Positions 9,038 through 18,711 are shown, numbered from the stretch's first letter. The stretch is DNA of 64,000 nt from CG1-02-35-72 sp045046885 (GCA_045046885.1 JASFYX010000009.1:62001-126000), one strand, 5' to 3'. Notes: generated from the letters alone by a model not told the origin. Numbers and translations are program-made.

Positions 9038-9784
9038 TTATCGTTTGTTAACTTCCAAAACATATTTTTCTAAAGCCATAGTCATAGAGGGTGTTTCTTT
9101 TGTAGGCGCTTCAATATCTATACGTAAACCGGCTTCCGATGCTGCTTTTACAGTTGTATTACCAAAAACAGCTATACGTGTATCATTTTGTTTAAAGTCG
9201 GGAAAATTCTTGAAGAGAGATTTTATTCCAGAAGGGCTAAAAAACACCAAAATATCGTAATAGACATTTTTTAAGTCAGATAAGTCACTAATAACGGTTT
9301 TAAATAATATGGCACGATTCCATTTAATATCTGCTTCGTCTAAAGATTTAGGAATACTGGGCTTTAATTTATCTGATGACGGTAATAAGAAAGACTCTTC
9401 TCGGTATTTTTTAATTATTTTAAGCAAATCTTCAAAAGTACGCTCAGCAACATAAATCTTACGCTTTCTATAGACTACATATTTTTGTAAATAAAAAGCG
9501 ACAGCTTCAGATTGACAAAAGTACTTCATAGAATCAGGTACCTTAAAACGCATATCTTCGGCTAATCTAAAATAATTATCAATAGCTTTTCTGCTTGTAA
9601 ATACAACGGCAGAATAGCTAGAAAAATCTATTTTTTGAGACCTCACTTCTCTGGAGGTAACACCTTCAACATGAATAAACGATCTGAAATCTACTTTTAC
9701 TTTTATTTTATTTGACAGCTCTCGGTAAGGGGAGTTCTCAACGTTGGGAGCCGGTTGAGAAACTAAAATAGTTTTCACTTTCAT
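9038..9784 (-). CDS. hemD: Uroporphyrinogen-III synthase
   Basis: Cytoplasmic enzyme that cyclises hydroxymethylbilane to uroporphyrinogen III in haem and sirohaem synthesis. The family is poorly conserved in sequence. Support comes from the N-terminal ILVSQPAP start, the VVFTSRKAIDNYF segment (about 62-74), the DILVFFSPSGIKSLF segment (about 178-192), the AVFGNTTVKAASEAG segment (about 206-220) and the 248-residue length. It is the last gene of a three-gene minus-strand cluster after DUF4271, an order common in Flavobacteriia. Confidence 0.85.
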   Translation of the reverse strand: MKVKTILVSQPAPNVENSPYRELSNKIKVKVDFRSFIHVEGVTSREVRSQKIDFSSYSAVVFTSRKAIDNYFRLAEDMRFKVPDSMKYFCQSEAVAFYLQKYVVYRKRKIYVAERTFEDLLKIIKKYREESFLLPSSDKLKPSIPKSLDEADIKWNRAILFKTVISDLSDLKNVYYDILVFFSPSGIKSLFKNFPDFKQNDTRIAVFGNTTVKAASEAGLRIDIEAPTKETPSMTMALEKYVLEVNKR

Positions 9785-9804
9785 AAATTTCTACATTTTA
9801 AACT

Positions 9805-10464
9805 TCAGAAATACACTTTATAAAGTAAAATTATAGGTGCTATTTCTAGCGTGCAAAGATATAAAATAAAATAGAAAAAATGTTTTGAAACAAGCTTAAG
9901 ATTATTTTTAATAATTAAGGCATAAAAATAGAGCGCTAATAATAAAGATATTATACTTGCAATTTTAAATACCAACCTACTTTCAAATGGGCTAAAAAGC
10001 ACAAAAGACACCCAAGATAAAATAAAGATACTCAGAAAATTTAAATAAGAAGTTTTAATATATACAACCTTTAACATCAATGATTTTAAGTTGAAAACTA
10101 ATGAAAATAGATAATAAAACAGATGTTTTAAAGTAAAAAAGAAACCAAAATAAAGACTATACTTTAAAAAGAAGTAAAAGCTATTAGCTACAATTAAAGT
10201 TGTAAAATATTTTATATAAATCAACGTAACAAATGACAATAAAAAACAGAGTATAATTAGATAACCTAAATTGTATAAATTATAAGTTGCGGTATAATTA
10301 TTTTTTAAATTAGAAATCCAAAGAGTATTATTTAACAGCTTTAATTGATTATTAAATCGAGATTTAAACATTTTTTTTAATATAACCAACAGCAACAAAA
10401 TAAAAAGGAATGTTAAAACAATCCAATTATTATCTTGTGTAAAAGGTTGGTAAATAACATCCAT
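9805..10464 (-). CDS. DUF4271 domain-containing membrane protein
   Basis: Integral membrane protein with about six hydrophobic segments and a high Phe/Leu/Tyr content; function unknown. The family is typically encoded next to hemD in Flavobacteriia, as here (20-bp gap). The open frame can be extended to a TTG at 10497, but that would overlap the upstream glycosyltransferase by 32 nt. The ATG at 10464, one base beyond the upstream stop codon, is preferred and gives 219 residues starting MDVIYQPF. Confidence 0.75.
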   Translation of the reverse strand: MDVIYQPFTQDNNWIVLTFLFILLLLVILKKMFKSRFNNQLKLLNNTLWISNLKNNYTATYNLYNLGYLIILCFLLSFVTLIYIKYFTTLIVANSFYFFLKYSLYFGFFFTLKHLFYYLFSLVFNLKSLMLKVVYIKTSYLNFLSIFILSWVSFVLFSPFESRLVFKIASIISLLLALYFYALIIKNNLKLVSKHFFYFILYLCTLEIAPIILLYKVYF

Positions 10465-10465
10465 A

Positions 10466-12211
10466 TTAAAAATGTATTTTAACAGTATTACCTTCAAAGC
10501 CAGGTGGTAAATTATAAAAACCTAAACCCACTCTCAATGTTGTTGTATTTAGATTAATCTCTTTAGGAATTTTTAAAGTAGTTTTCACTTTATAAGTTTT
10601 TTGTGGCAATAGATTTTTAAGAGTATTGGAGCTATCAATTTCCTTAACATTTAGTTTTACGACGCTTGTTATTTTATGTTTTTTGGTTTGAAACACACCA
10701 TAAAAAGTTATGTGTTTTAAATCTATAATTTTGTCATAAGTATTTATCAAATTAAATTCTAAATCGAATTTTTTTATATTTTTAAAATCGAATTTAGGTT
10801 TATTTATAATACATTTTAAATGTTTATAAGTTACAAAAGTGTCTATTTTTGTACCATAAAATATTTTATTTCGCTTTGTAAAAAGGGCATCTCCCAATTC
10901 AAGAGCACTATCTTTAGAATTAGGTAAGTCTCTATTTTCTTGACGTGACAAAGCCCATTTTTTATTGTTGCCAACGGTATAAACGGCTTGTCTTTGTAAT
11001 TTTTTTTCATAGCCAGGTAAATCATATTGATTTTGTCTATAATAAAGAGAATTATAAGAAAAGGTTTCAATTCCTGTATAAAATTTATATTTCGAAGCAT
11101 TTTGAAAAGAGTCTTCAAAAACAATAGGCAAAGAGCGGGTGTTTTTTTGAAGCTCTGAAATCCACTGTTTATTGCCATGTGTTTCCCACCTATAAAAAGC
11201 TAAATTTTCGTTTGCAAGGCTAATCCTAATGTATATCAATACTAAAAGATTTAAACAACCCAAAATAATAAAAACCTTTTTAGCTTTTTTGTGTTTTATA
11301 AAATAAGGGAATGTAACGACTATTATTGGAATCAAAATTACAGCCGTCCATTGGGGTTGTGTACTTGTTTTAAAAGTAGATAAAAAGAAAAATCCAATAA
11401 ATCCGACAAGGATAAACAACATGGCTTTGTTTAATTTTTCCGTAAAACGAGATTTAAAAAAAGCATAGTACAATACCGGAAAAGCCAATCCTACAATTAA
11501 AATCTGATTAAATAAATGTAATAGCGTAAATTTAAACTTGTACAATTTTTTACTGCGGTTTAGATGGTAAATTAGAGACGGGTAGCCATTATCATATTGC
11601 CAATACAAATGTGGTAAAAACAGGATAAACCCAAATAAACTCGCTATCCAAAAATAGCGACTCTTTAATAACTTTAAATTAGAAAGTACTACAAAAAAGA
11701 TGACTAAAATACCGTGGTATTTACTGTATAACATACCCGCCATAGCAAACCCTAAAAGTAAGGACCATTTTAAGTTTTCTTTCTCTAAAAAATGTTTGTA
11801 TACAAATAAAAATAAAGCTGTAAAAAAGAATAAAGGCGTGTCTGGAACAGTTATAAAACCATAAACATTAAATAAAACGACGGCAGTTAGTAATAAAAAA
11901 AAGAGGTGTATGTGGTTTTGTTTTTCTTTATCTGAAATAAGTTTCCAGATAAAAAAGACAGTACCACTAAACATAAACGCACTAAAAAAGCGCACTCCTA
12001 ATTCGCCAGAAAAGAATAAACTACTAATTTTAATCCACAAAGCCACCATCGGTGGATGATCAAAATATCCCCAAGCCAATTTTTGAGACCATAACCAATA
12101 ATATGCCTCATCATCAATAAGTTCTGTATAAGTACTTTGCAAAATGTTGAATAGAAAAATCAGCAAAAGATAAAAAATAAAAAGATTTTTAGAAGATTTT
12201 AATATTTTCAT
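10466..12211 (-). CDS. Glycosyltransferase family 39 (ArnT/PMT-like) membrane protein
   Basis: Polytopic inner-membrane glycosyltransferase of the GT-C fold, using polyprenyl-phosphate sugars. The first periplasmic loop contains DDEAYYWLWSQKLAWGYFDH, the GT39 acidic motif with the catalytic Asp and Glu, followed by HPPMVALWIK. About 10-12 hydrophobic segments precede a soluble C-terminal domain (about 400-581) of beta-rich character. The gene lies back to back with a polyprenol-phosphate mannose synthase, which could make its donor. The acceptor is unknown. Confidence 0.85.
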   Translation of the reverse strand: MKILKSSKNLFIFYLLLIFLFNILQSTYTELIDDEAYYWLWSQKLAWGYFDHPPMVALWIKISSLFFSGELGVRFFSAFMFSGTVFFIWKLISDKEKQNHIHLFFLLLTAVVLFNVYGFITVPDTPLFFFTALFLFVYKHFLEKENLKWSLLLGFAMAGMLYSKYHGILVIFFVVLSNLKLLKSRYFWIASLFGFILFLPHLYWQYDNGYPSLIYHLNRSKKLYKFKFTLLHLFNQILIVGLAFPVLYYAFFKSRFTEKLNKAMLFILVGFIGFFFLSTFKTSTQPQWTAVILIPIIVVTFPYFIKHKKAKKVFIILGCLNLLVLIYIRISLANENLAFYRWETHGNKQWISELQKNTRSLPIVFEDSFQNASKYKFYTGIETFSYNSLYYRQNQYDLPGYEKKLQRQAVYTVGNNKKWALSRQENRDLPNSKDSALELGDALFTKRNKIFYGTKIDTFVTYKHLKCIINKPKFDFKNIKKFDLEFNLINTYDKIIDLKHITFYGVFQTKKHKITSVVKLNVKEIDSSNTLKNLLPQKTYKVKTTLKIPKEINLNTTTLRVGLGFYNLPPGFEGNTVKIHF

Positions 12212-12231
12212 AGAGCGCTGTAAACTTCTGG

Positions 12232-12239
12232 CAAAATTA
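12232..12239 (-). promoter_or_regulatory. -7 box for the GT39-DUF4271-hemD cluster
   Basis: CAAAATTA reads TAATTTTG on the minus strand, matching TAnnTTTG, 20 bp upstream of the glycosyltransferase start at 12211. No convincing -33 box was found. Confidence 0.4.
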
Positions 12240-12279
12240 GTAATAAAATGTTTTACCTTTACCCTCTTAAATTAATACA

Positions 12280-13002
12280 ATGCGCAAATCTCTAGTAATT
12301 GTACCCACTTATAACGAAAAAGAAAATATAGAAAATATAATTAAGGCTGTTTTTAACTTGCCTTTATCTTTTGATGTATTGATTGTTGATGATAATTCTC
12401 CTGACGGAACAGGACAGATTGTAGAAAAACTTCAAAAAGAATTTAGAGAACATCTTTTTTTAGAAAAGCGTGCAGATAAAAAGGGCTTAGGAACAGCTTA
12501 TATCCACGGATTTAAATGGGCGTTGGCAAGAGATTATGAATTTATTATTGAAATGGATGCCGATTTTTCTCACAACCCAAAAGATTTAGTACGTCTATAC
12601 GACGCGTGTGCAAATCAAGGTGCAGACCTTTCTATAGGATCGCGCTATTCACAAGGCGTCAATGTGGTAAATTGGCCAATGAAGCGTGTTCTTTTGTCTT
12701 ATTTTGCCTCAAAATACGTGCGATTTATAACAGGGATGCCTTTGCACGATACAACAGCAGGTTTTGTTTGTTACAGTAGAAAAGTTTTAGAAACGATTAA
12801 TTTAGCAAAGATTAAATTTGTAGGTTATGCTTTTCAAATTGAAATGAAATTTAAAGCATGGAAACACGGTTTTAATATTAAAGAAGTCTCTGTAATTTTT
12901 ACCGATAGAACTTTAGGCACGTCAAAAATGAGCGGAAGCATCGTTACAGAAGCCATATTTGGTGTTATAAAATTACGATTAAAAGGTTTGCCAAAATCAT
13001 AG
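12280..13002 (+). CDS. Polyprenol monophosphomannose synthase (GT2)
   Basis: Cytoplasmic-face GT2 glycosyltransferase expected to transfer a sugar, usually mannose from GDP-mannose, to polyprenyl phosphate. It has the nucleotide-binding VPTYNEKENIENII (about 8-21), VDDNSPDGTG (about 37-46) and the metal-binding DADFSHNP (about 92-99). No membrane anchor follows, so it resembles the soluble Dpm1-like class (240 residues). It is divergent from a GT39 enzyme that uses this type of donor and is 4 bp before the dihydroorotase gene. Confidence 0.88.
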   Translation: MRKSLVIVPTYNEKENIENIIKAVFNLPLSFDVLIVDDNSPDGTGQIVEKLQKEFREHLFLEKRADKKGLGTAYIHGFKWALARDYEFIIEMDADFSHNPKDLVRLYDACANQGADLSIGSRYSQGVNVVNWPMKRVLLSYFASKYVRFITGMPLHDTTAGFVCYSRKVLETINLAKIKFVGYAFQIEMKFKAWKHGFNIKEVSVIFTDRTLGTSKMSGSIVTEAIFGVIKLRLKGLPKS

Positions 13003-13006
13003 ATAA

Positions 13007-14350
13007 ATGAAGCAAACACTCATAAAAAATGCCCGAATAGTTAACGAAGGAAAAATATTTGAAGGAGATCTTCTAATAAAAGGCAATTATATAGCCGAAA
13101 TAAACACGTCAATTAGTGTAAAATCTAATGATGTTATTGTTATTGATGCCGAAAATAAATTGCTTATCCCTGGTTTAATAGATGATCAAGTTCATTTTAG
13201 AGAACCCGGCTTGACCCATAAAGCGACGATTGCTTCAGAAAGCCGCGCAGCCGTGGCGGGCGGTATTACATCTTTTATAGAGATGCCAAATACAATTCCG
13301 CAAGCTACGACTCAAGAATTAGTAGAAGACAAATTTAAAATAGCTTCAAAATCGTCATATGCCAACTATTCTTTTATGATAGGAGGTAGCAATACAAACT
13401 TAGAGGAACTCCTTAAAACAGATCCTAAAAAAGTGGCCGCAATAAAATTATTTTTAGGTTCATCAACTGGTAATATGTTGGTAGATGACGTAAAAGTTTT
13501 AGAAAAAATATTTAAAGAATGCAATATGTTAATTGTGACACATTGTGAAGACGAAGTAACTATTCAAAAAAACTTAGCAGTATTTAAAGAAAAGTACGGA
13601 GATGATATTCCCATTAAATATCATCCTATTATTAGAAGTGAAGAAGCATGTTACTTATCCTCTTCAAAAGCAATTGCTTTAGCTAAAAAAACAGGTGCTA
13701 GATTACATGTTTATCATGTTTCTACAGCAAAAGAAGCACAGCATTTATTTAGGAACAGAAAACCTTTGCGGAATAAAAAAATAACATCAGAAGTCTGTGT
13801 ACATCACTTATGGTTTGATGATTCTGATTATGAAAAAAAAGGAACCCTTATAAAATGGAATCCAGCTATAAAAACAAAAGCCGATAAAGAAGGCCTTTTA
13901 AAAGCTTTGTTAAACGATAAAATTGACATTTTAGCAACCGACCATGCCCCACATACTTTAGAAGAAAAACAACAGGTTTATACCAAAGCGCCAAGTGGTG
14001 GGCCATTGGTACAACATGCTTTACAGGCTATGTTAGAAATGCATAAAAAAGGTCTGATTAGTATCGAAAAGATTATAGAAAAAATGTGTCATAATCCGGC
14101 CATTTTATTTCAAATAGAAAAGCGTGGTTTTATAAAAGAAGGCTATTTTGCCGATTTAGTTTTAGTAGACACCTCTAGTTTACATACTGTTACAAAGGAA
14201 ACCATTTTATACAAATGCAAATGGTCTCCCTTTGAAGGAACAACTTTTACAAATAACATAACGCATACTTTTGTAAACGGTAATTTAATTTACAACCAAG
14301 GCGTATTTAATGACATTAATAAAGGGCGGAGACTAACATTTAATAGATGA
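13007..14350 (+). CDS. pyrC: Dihydroorotase
   Basis: Amidohydrolase of pyrimidine synthesis that cyclises carbamoyl aspartate to dihydroorotate. The zinc motif is DDQVHFREPG (about 59-68), and ATDHAPHT near residue 305 holds the catalytic Asp. VTHCEDE and HVYHVST supply further metal histidines. The 447-residue length and class I-like features fit Bacteroidota dihydroorotases. It sits in a run of three (GT2, pyrC, DUF4296) with 4-bp and overlapping junctions. Confidence 0.92.
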   Translation: MKQTLIKNARIVNEGKIFEGDLLIKGNYIAEINTSISVKSNDVIVIDAENKLLIPGLIDDQVHFREPGLTHKATIASESRAAVAGGITSFIEMPNTIPQATTQELVEDKFKIASKSSYANYSFMIGGSNTNLEELLKTDPKKVAAIKLFLGSSTGNMLVDDVKVLEKIFKECNMLIVTHCEDEVTIQKNLAVFKEKYGDDIPIKYHPIIRSEEACYLSSSKAIALAKKTGARLHVYHVSTAKEAQHLFRNRKPLRNKKITSEVCVHHLWFDDSDYEKKGTLIKWNPAIKTKADKEGLLKALLNDKIDILATDHAPHTLEEKQQVYTKAPSGGPLVQHALQAMLEMHKKGLISIEKIIEKMCHNPAILFQIEKRGFIKEGYFADLVLVDTSSLHTVTKETILYKCKWSPFEGTTFTNNITHTFVNGNLIYNQGVFNDINKGRRLTFNR

Positions 14351-14796
14351 AAAAAATTGTAGTTTTATTAATAATAGGCAACCTATTCTCAGCATGTACA
14401 AGTCGTACTATTTTTAAAAAACCTGACGACTTGATTCCAAAAGAACAAATGGTAAATTTACTTACAGACATTTTTATAGCCAATTCTGCCATAGTAAGCC
14501 CAGATAAAATAGGAAAACACAATAAAGACTATTTACAACTGGTGTATAAAAAATATCATATAGATACAGCTAGGTTCAAAAGAAGCAATTACTATTATAC
14601 CACAAACATAAAAGAGTATAGAGCTATTTACCAAGAAGTTGTTAATAATATTGATGTTCTCGAAAAAAAATATAAAAAACGCCAAAAAACACGCGATTCA
14701 ATTTTTAAATTAAAAAGAGATTCCGTCAATTTAAAAGTTAAAAAAAAGAAAAAAAAACCTTTAAAAAAATACGGAAAAAAGAAGGGTAAAAATTAA
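14347..14796 (+). CDS. DUF4296 domain-containing lipoprotein
   Basis: Small lipoprotein with a lipobox at residues 13-17 (LFSAC, Cys17) and a helical DUF4296 domain (about 28-115), containing DLIPKEQMVNLLTDIFIANS and YLQLVYKKYHID. The last 35 residues are extremely Lys-rich. Function unknown. In Flavobacteriia this family commonly follows the dihydroorotase gene, as here, where the ATG overlaps the pyrC stop by 4 nt. It converges on the epimerase gene with a 4-nt overlap. Confidence 0.82.
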   Translation: MKKIVVLLIIGNLFSACTSRTIFKKPDDLIPKEQMVNLLTDIFIANSAIVSPDKIGKHNKDYLQLVYKKYHIDTARFKRSNYYYTTNIKEYRAIYQEVVNNIDVLEKKYKKRQKTRDSIFKLKRDSVNLKVKKKKKKPLKKYGKKKGKN

Positions 14797-15800
14797 GAAG
14801 ACTCTTTTTTTAAAAATTTAGCCATATCGGTTATGACATTAGAAATAGGTTTAAATTTTAAATTTAATGCCTCTTCTATTTTTTTAGAACAGTAAAATGT
14901 TTTCTCAACTAAAGACCTTGAAGAGTCCTTTGTAAACAAAGGGGGCTTACCTGTTAAAAAACTCTTTAACCAATCTAAGCGCCACGCAAGACTACCTAAA
15001 AATTTTGTAACTCTAATACGGGGTTTTTTAACCTGTAGAACAGTAGCAATAGTGTCAAAAACACACTTAAAGGATAGGTTTTCACTTACCAATATATAAC
15101 GCTGAGAATGAAGTTTACTTTCTGTTAAAGCTATCATTACTTTAGCAACGTCGTTTACGCCCACAAATCCGGTAATACCTAATGCGTAAAATTTTAATCC
15201 TTTGTAAATATTTGTAACTAACAAACCTGTACCCGATTGCCAAAATCCAGGTCCAAGTATTACTCCCGGATTGACAATTACAACATTTAAACCTTCTTGT
15301 GACGCCCGCCAAACTTCTTGTTCGGCACCGTATTTTGTAATGGCATAACCGCTTTTATGGGTACTACTCCATTCGTTTTCTTCAGTAATTTTTTTACTGT
15401 TTATAGCTTCCCCTAAGGTTGCAATTGAACTGACATAGCAGAATTTCTTTACACCAAAATCAATACTTAAATTGACCATATTTGCCGTTCCTTTGATATT
15501 GGTACGACGCATTTTTACATAATCTTTTGGGTTAAAAGATACCAAAGCGGCACAGTGATAAACCACGGTTATATCTTTAAAGGCAAGTGTTAAGGAAGGA
15601 ACATCTTCTACACAAGCTTCTACCCATTCTATTTTTTTAAAAAGAGGTTTAATGGCGTCAGTATAATAAGAAAACACATTTTCAACTTTGGCTATTTGAG
15701 CTTTGTTTCTGTAAATAGCACGAATCTTTTGTTTTGATAAACAAAGATGGTAAAGTAAGTGGGATCCTACTAATCCGGTACCGCCGGTAACTAATATCAT
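14793..15800 (-). CDS. NAD-dependent epimerase/dehydratase family protein (extended SDR)
   Basis: Extended short-chain dehydrogenase/reductase with an N-terminal nucleotide-binding motif TGGTGLVGSHLLYHL (about 5-19). It has a catalytic YAITK (Tyr-x-x-x-Lys, near residue 153) preceded by the SSIATLGE serine region. The 335-residue protein resembles dihydroflavonol-4-reductase-like enzymes. No signal peptide. Its substrate cannot be determined. The start at 15800 is divergent from tyrS. Confidence 0.82.
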   Translation of the reverse strand: MILVTGGTGLVGSHLLYHLCLSKQKIRAIYRNKAQIAKVENVFSYYTDAIKPLFKKIEWVEACVEDVPSLTLAFKDITVVYHCAALVSFNPKDYVKMRRTNIKGTANMVNLSIDFGVKKFCYVSSIATLGEAINSKKITEENEWSSTHKSGYAITKYGAEQEVWRASQEGLNVVIVNPGVILGPGFWQSGTGLLVTNIYKGLKFYALGITGFVGVNDVAKVMIALTESKLHSQRYILVSENLSFKCVFDTIATVLQVKKPRIRVTKFLGSLAWRLDWLKSFLTGKPPLFTKDSSRSLVEKTFYCSKKIEEALNLKFKPISNVITDMAKFLKKESS

Positions 15801-15854
15801 AAAGCGAAAATAAAGAAATATAACAATTATACGGGCTATTTATGTCGCGATTTT

Positions 15855-15862
15855 TATCTTTG
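15855..15862 (+). promoter_or_regulatory. -7 box (TATCTTTG) of the tyrS promoter
   Basis: An exact TAnnTTTG match 18 bp before the tyrS ATG at 15881. No clear -33 box. Confidence 0.5.
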
Positions 15863-15880
15863 CGCAAACAATAATTTGAA

Positions 15881-17170
15881 ATGAAAAGTAACTTTATAGA
15901 GAACTTACGCTGGCGCGGATTGATACACGATATGATTCCCGGCACCGAAGAGCAATTAGCAAAAGAATCTACGGCAGCTTATATTGGCTTTGATCCCACA
16001 GGGGAATCGTTACATATTGGTAGTTTAGTTCAAATTATTTTGTTGATGCATTTTCAGCAAGACGGCCATACCCCTATTGCTTTGGTGGGAGGTGCAACTG
16101 GAATGATAGGCGATCCCAGCGGCAAATCGGCTGAGCGTAATTTACTTGACGAAGCAACGCTACAAAAAAATCTTAAGGGTATTAAAGCCCAACTAGAACG
16201 TTTCTTAGATTTTAACGCTAAAGACAATGCGGCTAAAATGGTAAACAATTACGATTGGATGAAAGATATTTCATTAATCGATTTTGTGCGCGACATTGGC
16301 AAGCACCTTACCGTTAATTATATGATGGCTAAAGACTCTGTAAAAAAACGCTTAGGCGATGAGAGTAAAGAAGGCATGTCTTTTACAGAGTTTACCTATC
16401 AACTTTTCCAAGGATTTGATTTTTTACACCTCTATCAGGTCGAGAATTGCAAATTACAAATGGGCGGTTCAGATCAATGGGGAAATATTACAACAGGAAC
16501 AGAATTGATTCGTCGCAAGTTGGGCGGAAAAGCTTTTGCCTTAACCTGTCCGCTAATTACAAAAGCAGATGGTACTAAATTTGGTAAAACCGAAGGAGGT
16601 AATGTTTGGCTAGACCCCAAGCGAACATCTCCTTATAAATTTTACCAATATTGGTTGAATGCATCAGATGCAGATGCTGAAAATTATATTAAAATATTTA
16701 CTTTTTTAGATAAAGAAATAGTAGAAAAACTAATAGATGAACACAAAGAACAACCTCATTTAAGACTCCTTCAAAAAACAGTAGGTAAAGAAGTAACAAC
16801 TTTAGTACACTCTGAATCTGATTATGAAAATGCAATAAAAGCTTCACAAATATTGTTCGGAAAATCTACTTCAGATGATTTAAAAACACTTGATGAACAA
16901 ACTTTTTTAGATGTGTTTGAGGGCGTCCCACAAGCGGAAATTAATCTTTCTCAGATAGAAAAAGGCCTTGATGTTGTTTCGGCTTTTGCCGAAACGGGGT
17001 TTTTAGCTTCGAATAGTGAAGTGAGACGCGCTTTAAAAGAAAACTCATTATCGGTTAACAAAGAAAAAATTAAAGAGGATTTTATTGTCAATAATTCAGA
17101 TTTAATAAACAATAAGTTTGTGTTATTACAACGCGGTAAAAAGAATTATTTTGTGTTGAGGGTGATTTAA
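15881..17170 (+). CDS. tyrS: Tyrosyl-tRNA synthetase
   Basis: Class I aminoacyl-tRNA synthetase that charges tRNA-Tyr. The HIGH-equivalent is HIGSL (about 46-50) in YIGFDPTGESLHIGSL, and KFGKTEGG (about 230-237) replaces KMSKS as in many bacterial TyrRS. GGSDQWGNI is the tyrosine-site signature. A C-terminal S4-like RNA-binding domain occupies about 365-429. The 429-residue length is standard. It converges with the LuxE-like gene with a 4-nt overlap. Confidence 0.97.
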   Translation: MKSNFIENLRWRGLIHDMIPGTEEQLAKESTAAYIGFDPTGESLHIGSLVQIILLMHFQQDGHTPIALVGGATGMIGDPSGKSAERNLLDEATLQKNLKGIKAQLERFLDFNAKDNAAKMVNNYDWMKDISLIDFVRDIGKHLTVNYMMAKDSVKKRLGDESKEGMSFTEFTYQLFQGFDFLHLYQVENCKLQMGGSDQWGNITTGTELIRRKLGGKAFALTCPLITKADGTKFGKTEGGNVWLDPKRTSPYKFYQYWLNASDADAENYIKIFTFLDKEIVEKLIDEHKEQPHLRLLQKTVGKEVTTLVHSESDYENAIKASQILFGKSTSDDLKTLDEQTFLDVFEGVPQAEINLSQIEKGLDVVSAFAETGFLASNSEVRRALKENSLSVNKEKIKEDFIVNNSDLINNKFVLLQRGKKNYFVLRVI

Positions 17171-18144
17171 ACAACCATTAAATTACAGCCGCGGATATCG
17201 CTATTGTCAAAGCGACCCAAAATTTCAAAAGAATCATCAGGATGGGTTTTACCTAAATCTTGTGTGGCAATAAAAGAACAGGAATTTATATTAGCCAAAT
17301 CAATAATATTTAAGCCGCCCGTTTCACCATAAGGTAAAATTGATAAGGCGTCTTCGGTATCGCGAATGAGAATTTTCATCCAAGGAGGGGTTTTAAAAAA
17401 GCCATCACCTTTGGAATATGCCTGGCTTAGCAATTCCGTCATACCGTATTCCGAATGAATATTTTTAACCCCAAATCCCTTGCAAAACTTTTGATGTAAC
17501 TCGTTACGAATCATCTCTTTGCGACGTCCTTTCATCCCGCCCGTTTCCATAACAATGGTGTTTTTTAATTTAAATTGGTGTTTTTCTATTAAATCTAACA
17601 AAGCAAATGAAACACCTATCAACAAAATCTTTTCGCCTTTTTTATCAAGTAAGGTTAGCAATTTAGCTAAGGCATCATAATTATCGAGATAAAACCCACT
17701 ATTAGGTTTGCCTGATTTTTTAATCAAATCGGATACCATATAAATTAAAGAGGAGCCATTCCTTTCTAAATAAGAAGGTAATAAGGCCAATATAGTATAG
17801 TTATTTAGGTTGCCATAAAAATGAGAAAATCCTTTTAAATAAGATTTTTCGTATAAAGATAAATCGGTTACAAAATGTTTACTTTGTTGCAAACCGATTG
17901 TGCCACTACTTAAAAAAGTTTCTTTAACAGGACTTTTGTCTGACAAAACCTCGTGTGTTTTAAAAAATTGAATGGGTAAAAAAGGAATGTCTTTTAGCTC
18001 TTTCACTTTTTCAGGATTACAATTCAGAAAACTTAAAAAATCTTTATAGACAAGATTATTTTTAGCTTGATAATTGAAAACGTTTAAAGCTTTTGCTTTA
18101 AAATCGACATCAGAAGTACAATTAAAAATAGATGAGTCAGACAT
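17167..18144 (-). CDS. LuxE-like acyl-protein synthetase/acyltransferase
   Basis: Resembles the LuxE/PaaK adenylating superfamily: TFLSSGTIGLQQSKHFV is the Thr/Ser/Gly-rich phosphate loop (about residues 80-96), and HSEYGMTELLSQAY is the adenylate-forming A5-like motif (about 235-248). LuxE enzymes activate fatty acids as acyl-AMP, but no luxCD partners are present here, so the substrate is unknown. The frame opens at 18165, but that ATG overlaps a -7 box (18163-18170), so the start at 18144 (MSDSSIF) is preferred, giving 325 residues. No signal peptide. Confidence 0.75.
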   Translation of the reverse strand: MSDSSIFNCTSDVDFKAKALNVFNYQAKNNLVYKDFLSFLNCNPEKVKELKDIPFLPIQFFKTHEVLSDKSPVKETFLSSGTIGLQQSKHFVTDLSLYEKSYLKGFSHFYGNLNNYTILALLPSYLERNGSSLIYMVSDLIKKSGKPNSGFYLDNYDALAKLLTLLDKKGEKILLIGVSFALLDLIEKHQFKLKNTIVMETGGMKGRRKEMIRNELHQKFCKGFGVKNIHSEYGMTELLSQAYSKGDGFFKTPPWMKILIRDTEDALSILPYGETGGLNIIDLANINSCSFIATQDLGKTHPDDSFEILGRFDNSDIRGCNLMVV

Positions 18145-18162
18145 TAGAATTCTAAATAAAGA

Positions 18163-18170
18163 CAAAAGTA
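18163..18170 (-). promoter_or_regulatory. -7 box of the LuxE-like gene
   Basis: CAAAAGTA reads TACTTTTG on the minus strand. It lies 18 bp upstream of the ATG at 18144 and overlaps the alternative ATG at 18165, which argues against the longer start. Confidence 0.5.
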
Positions 18171-18303
18171 ATTTAATTTTTATGAAAGTATTTGTAATTT
18201 TAAAACAGAAAACAATATTAGGAGTCTCTAAATAAAAAGGTATAATTTTTGATAGTAATACATAAAAATCAAGTTTATTAGTAACAGTATAAAAAACATA
18301 AAA

Positions 18304-18711
18304 ATGAAAAATATTTTACTACTATCTATTCTTTTTTTAAGTTTTAGCTCTTGTAATAAAAATAACGATTTACTACCCTTAAAACTTAAGTCTGCACCTG
18401 TGACAGAACTTGAAGTTCCCGAGAGTTTTCAATTTGGCGAAACATACAATTTGAATATTACTTATAATCTACCCAGCAGTTGTTATAGATTTTTTAATAT
18501 AGATTATGTATATAATGGGAGAGAAAGAGACATTAATATATTGATTTACGAAGACACAAAAGCTATATGCCCTCAGGTTACTGTACTCGGTCATAAAATT
18601 ATTCCCATTAAAGTTTTACAACACGAAGATTATACGTTTAATATTTGGAAAGGTAAAGACGATTCGGGTAAGGATATTATCGAATCTATTGTAGTACCTG
18701 TAATAGACTAA
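18304..18711 (+). CDS. Small lipoprotein of unknown function
   Basis: 135-residue protein with a lipobox at 14-17 (SSC, Cys17) and a predicted beta-sandwich body. Two cysteines (in SSCYRF and AICPQV) could pair. It is not recognised as a named family. It is preceded by a 138-bp spacer and followed 59 bp later by the aldehyde dehydrogenase gene, which has its own promoter. Likely localised to a membrane facing the periplasm. Confidence 0.7.
   Translation: MKNILLLSILFLSFSSCNKNNDLLPLKLKSAPVTELEVPESFQFGETYNLNITYNLPSSCYRFFNIDYVYNGRERDINILIYEDTKAICPQVTVLGHKIIPIKVLQHEDYTFNIWKGKDDSGKDIIESIVVPVID

Noticed and set aside
9805..10497. Longer DUF4271 start at TTG 10497
   Set aside because: It overlaps the upstream glycosyltransferase by 32 nt and lacks support; the ATG at 10464 lies 1 bp beyond the upstream stop.
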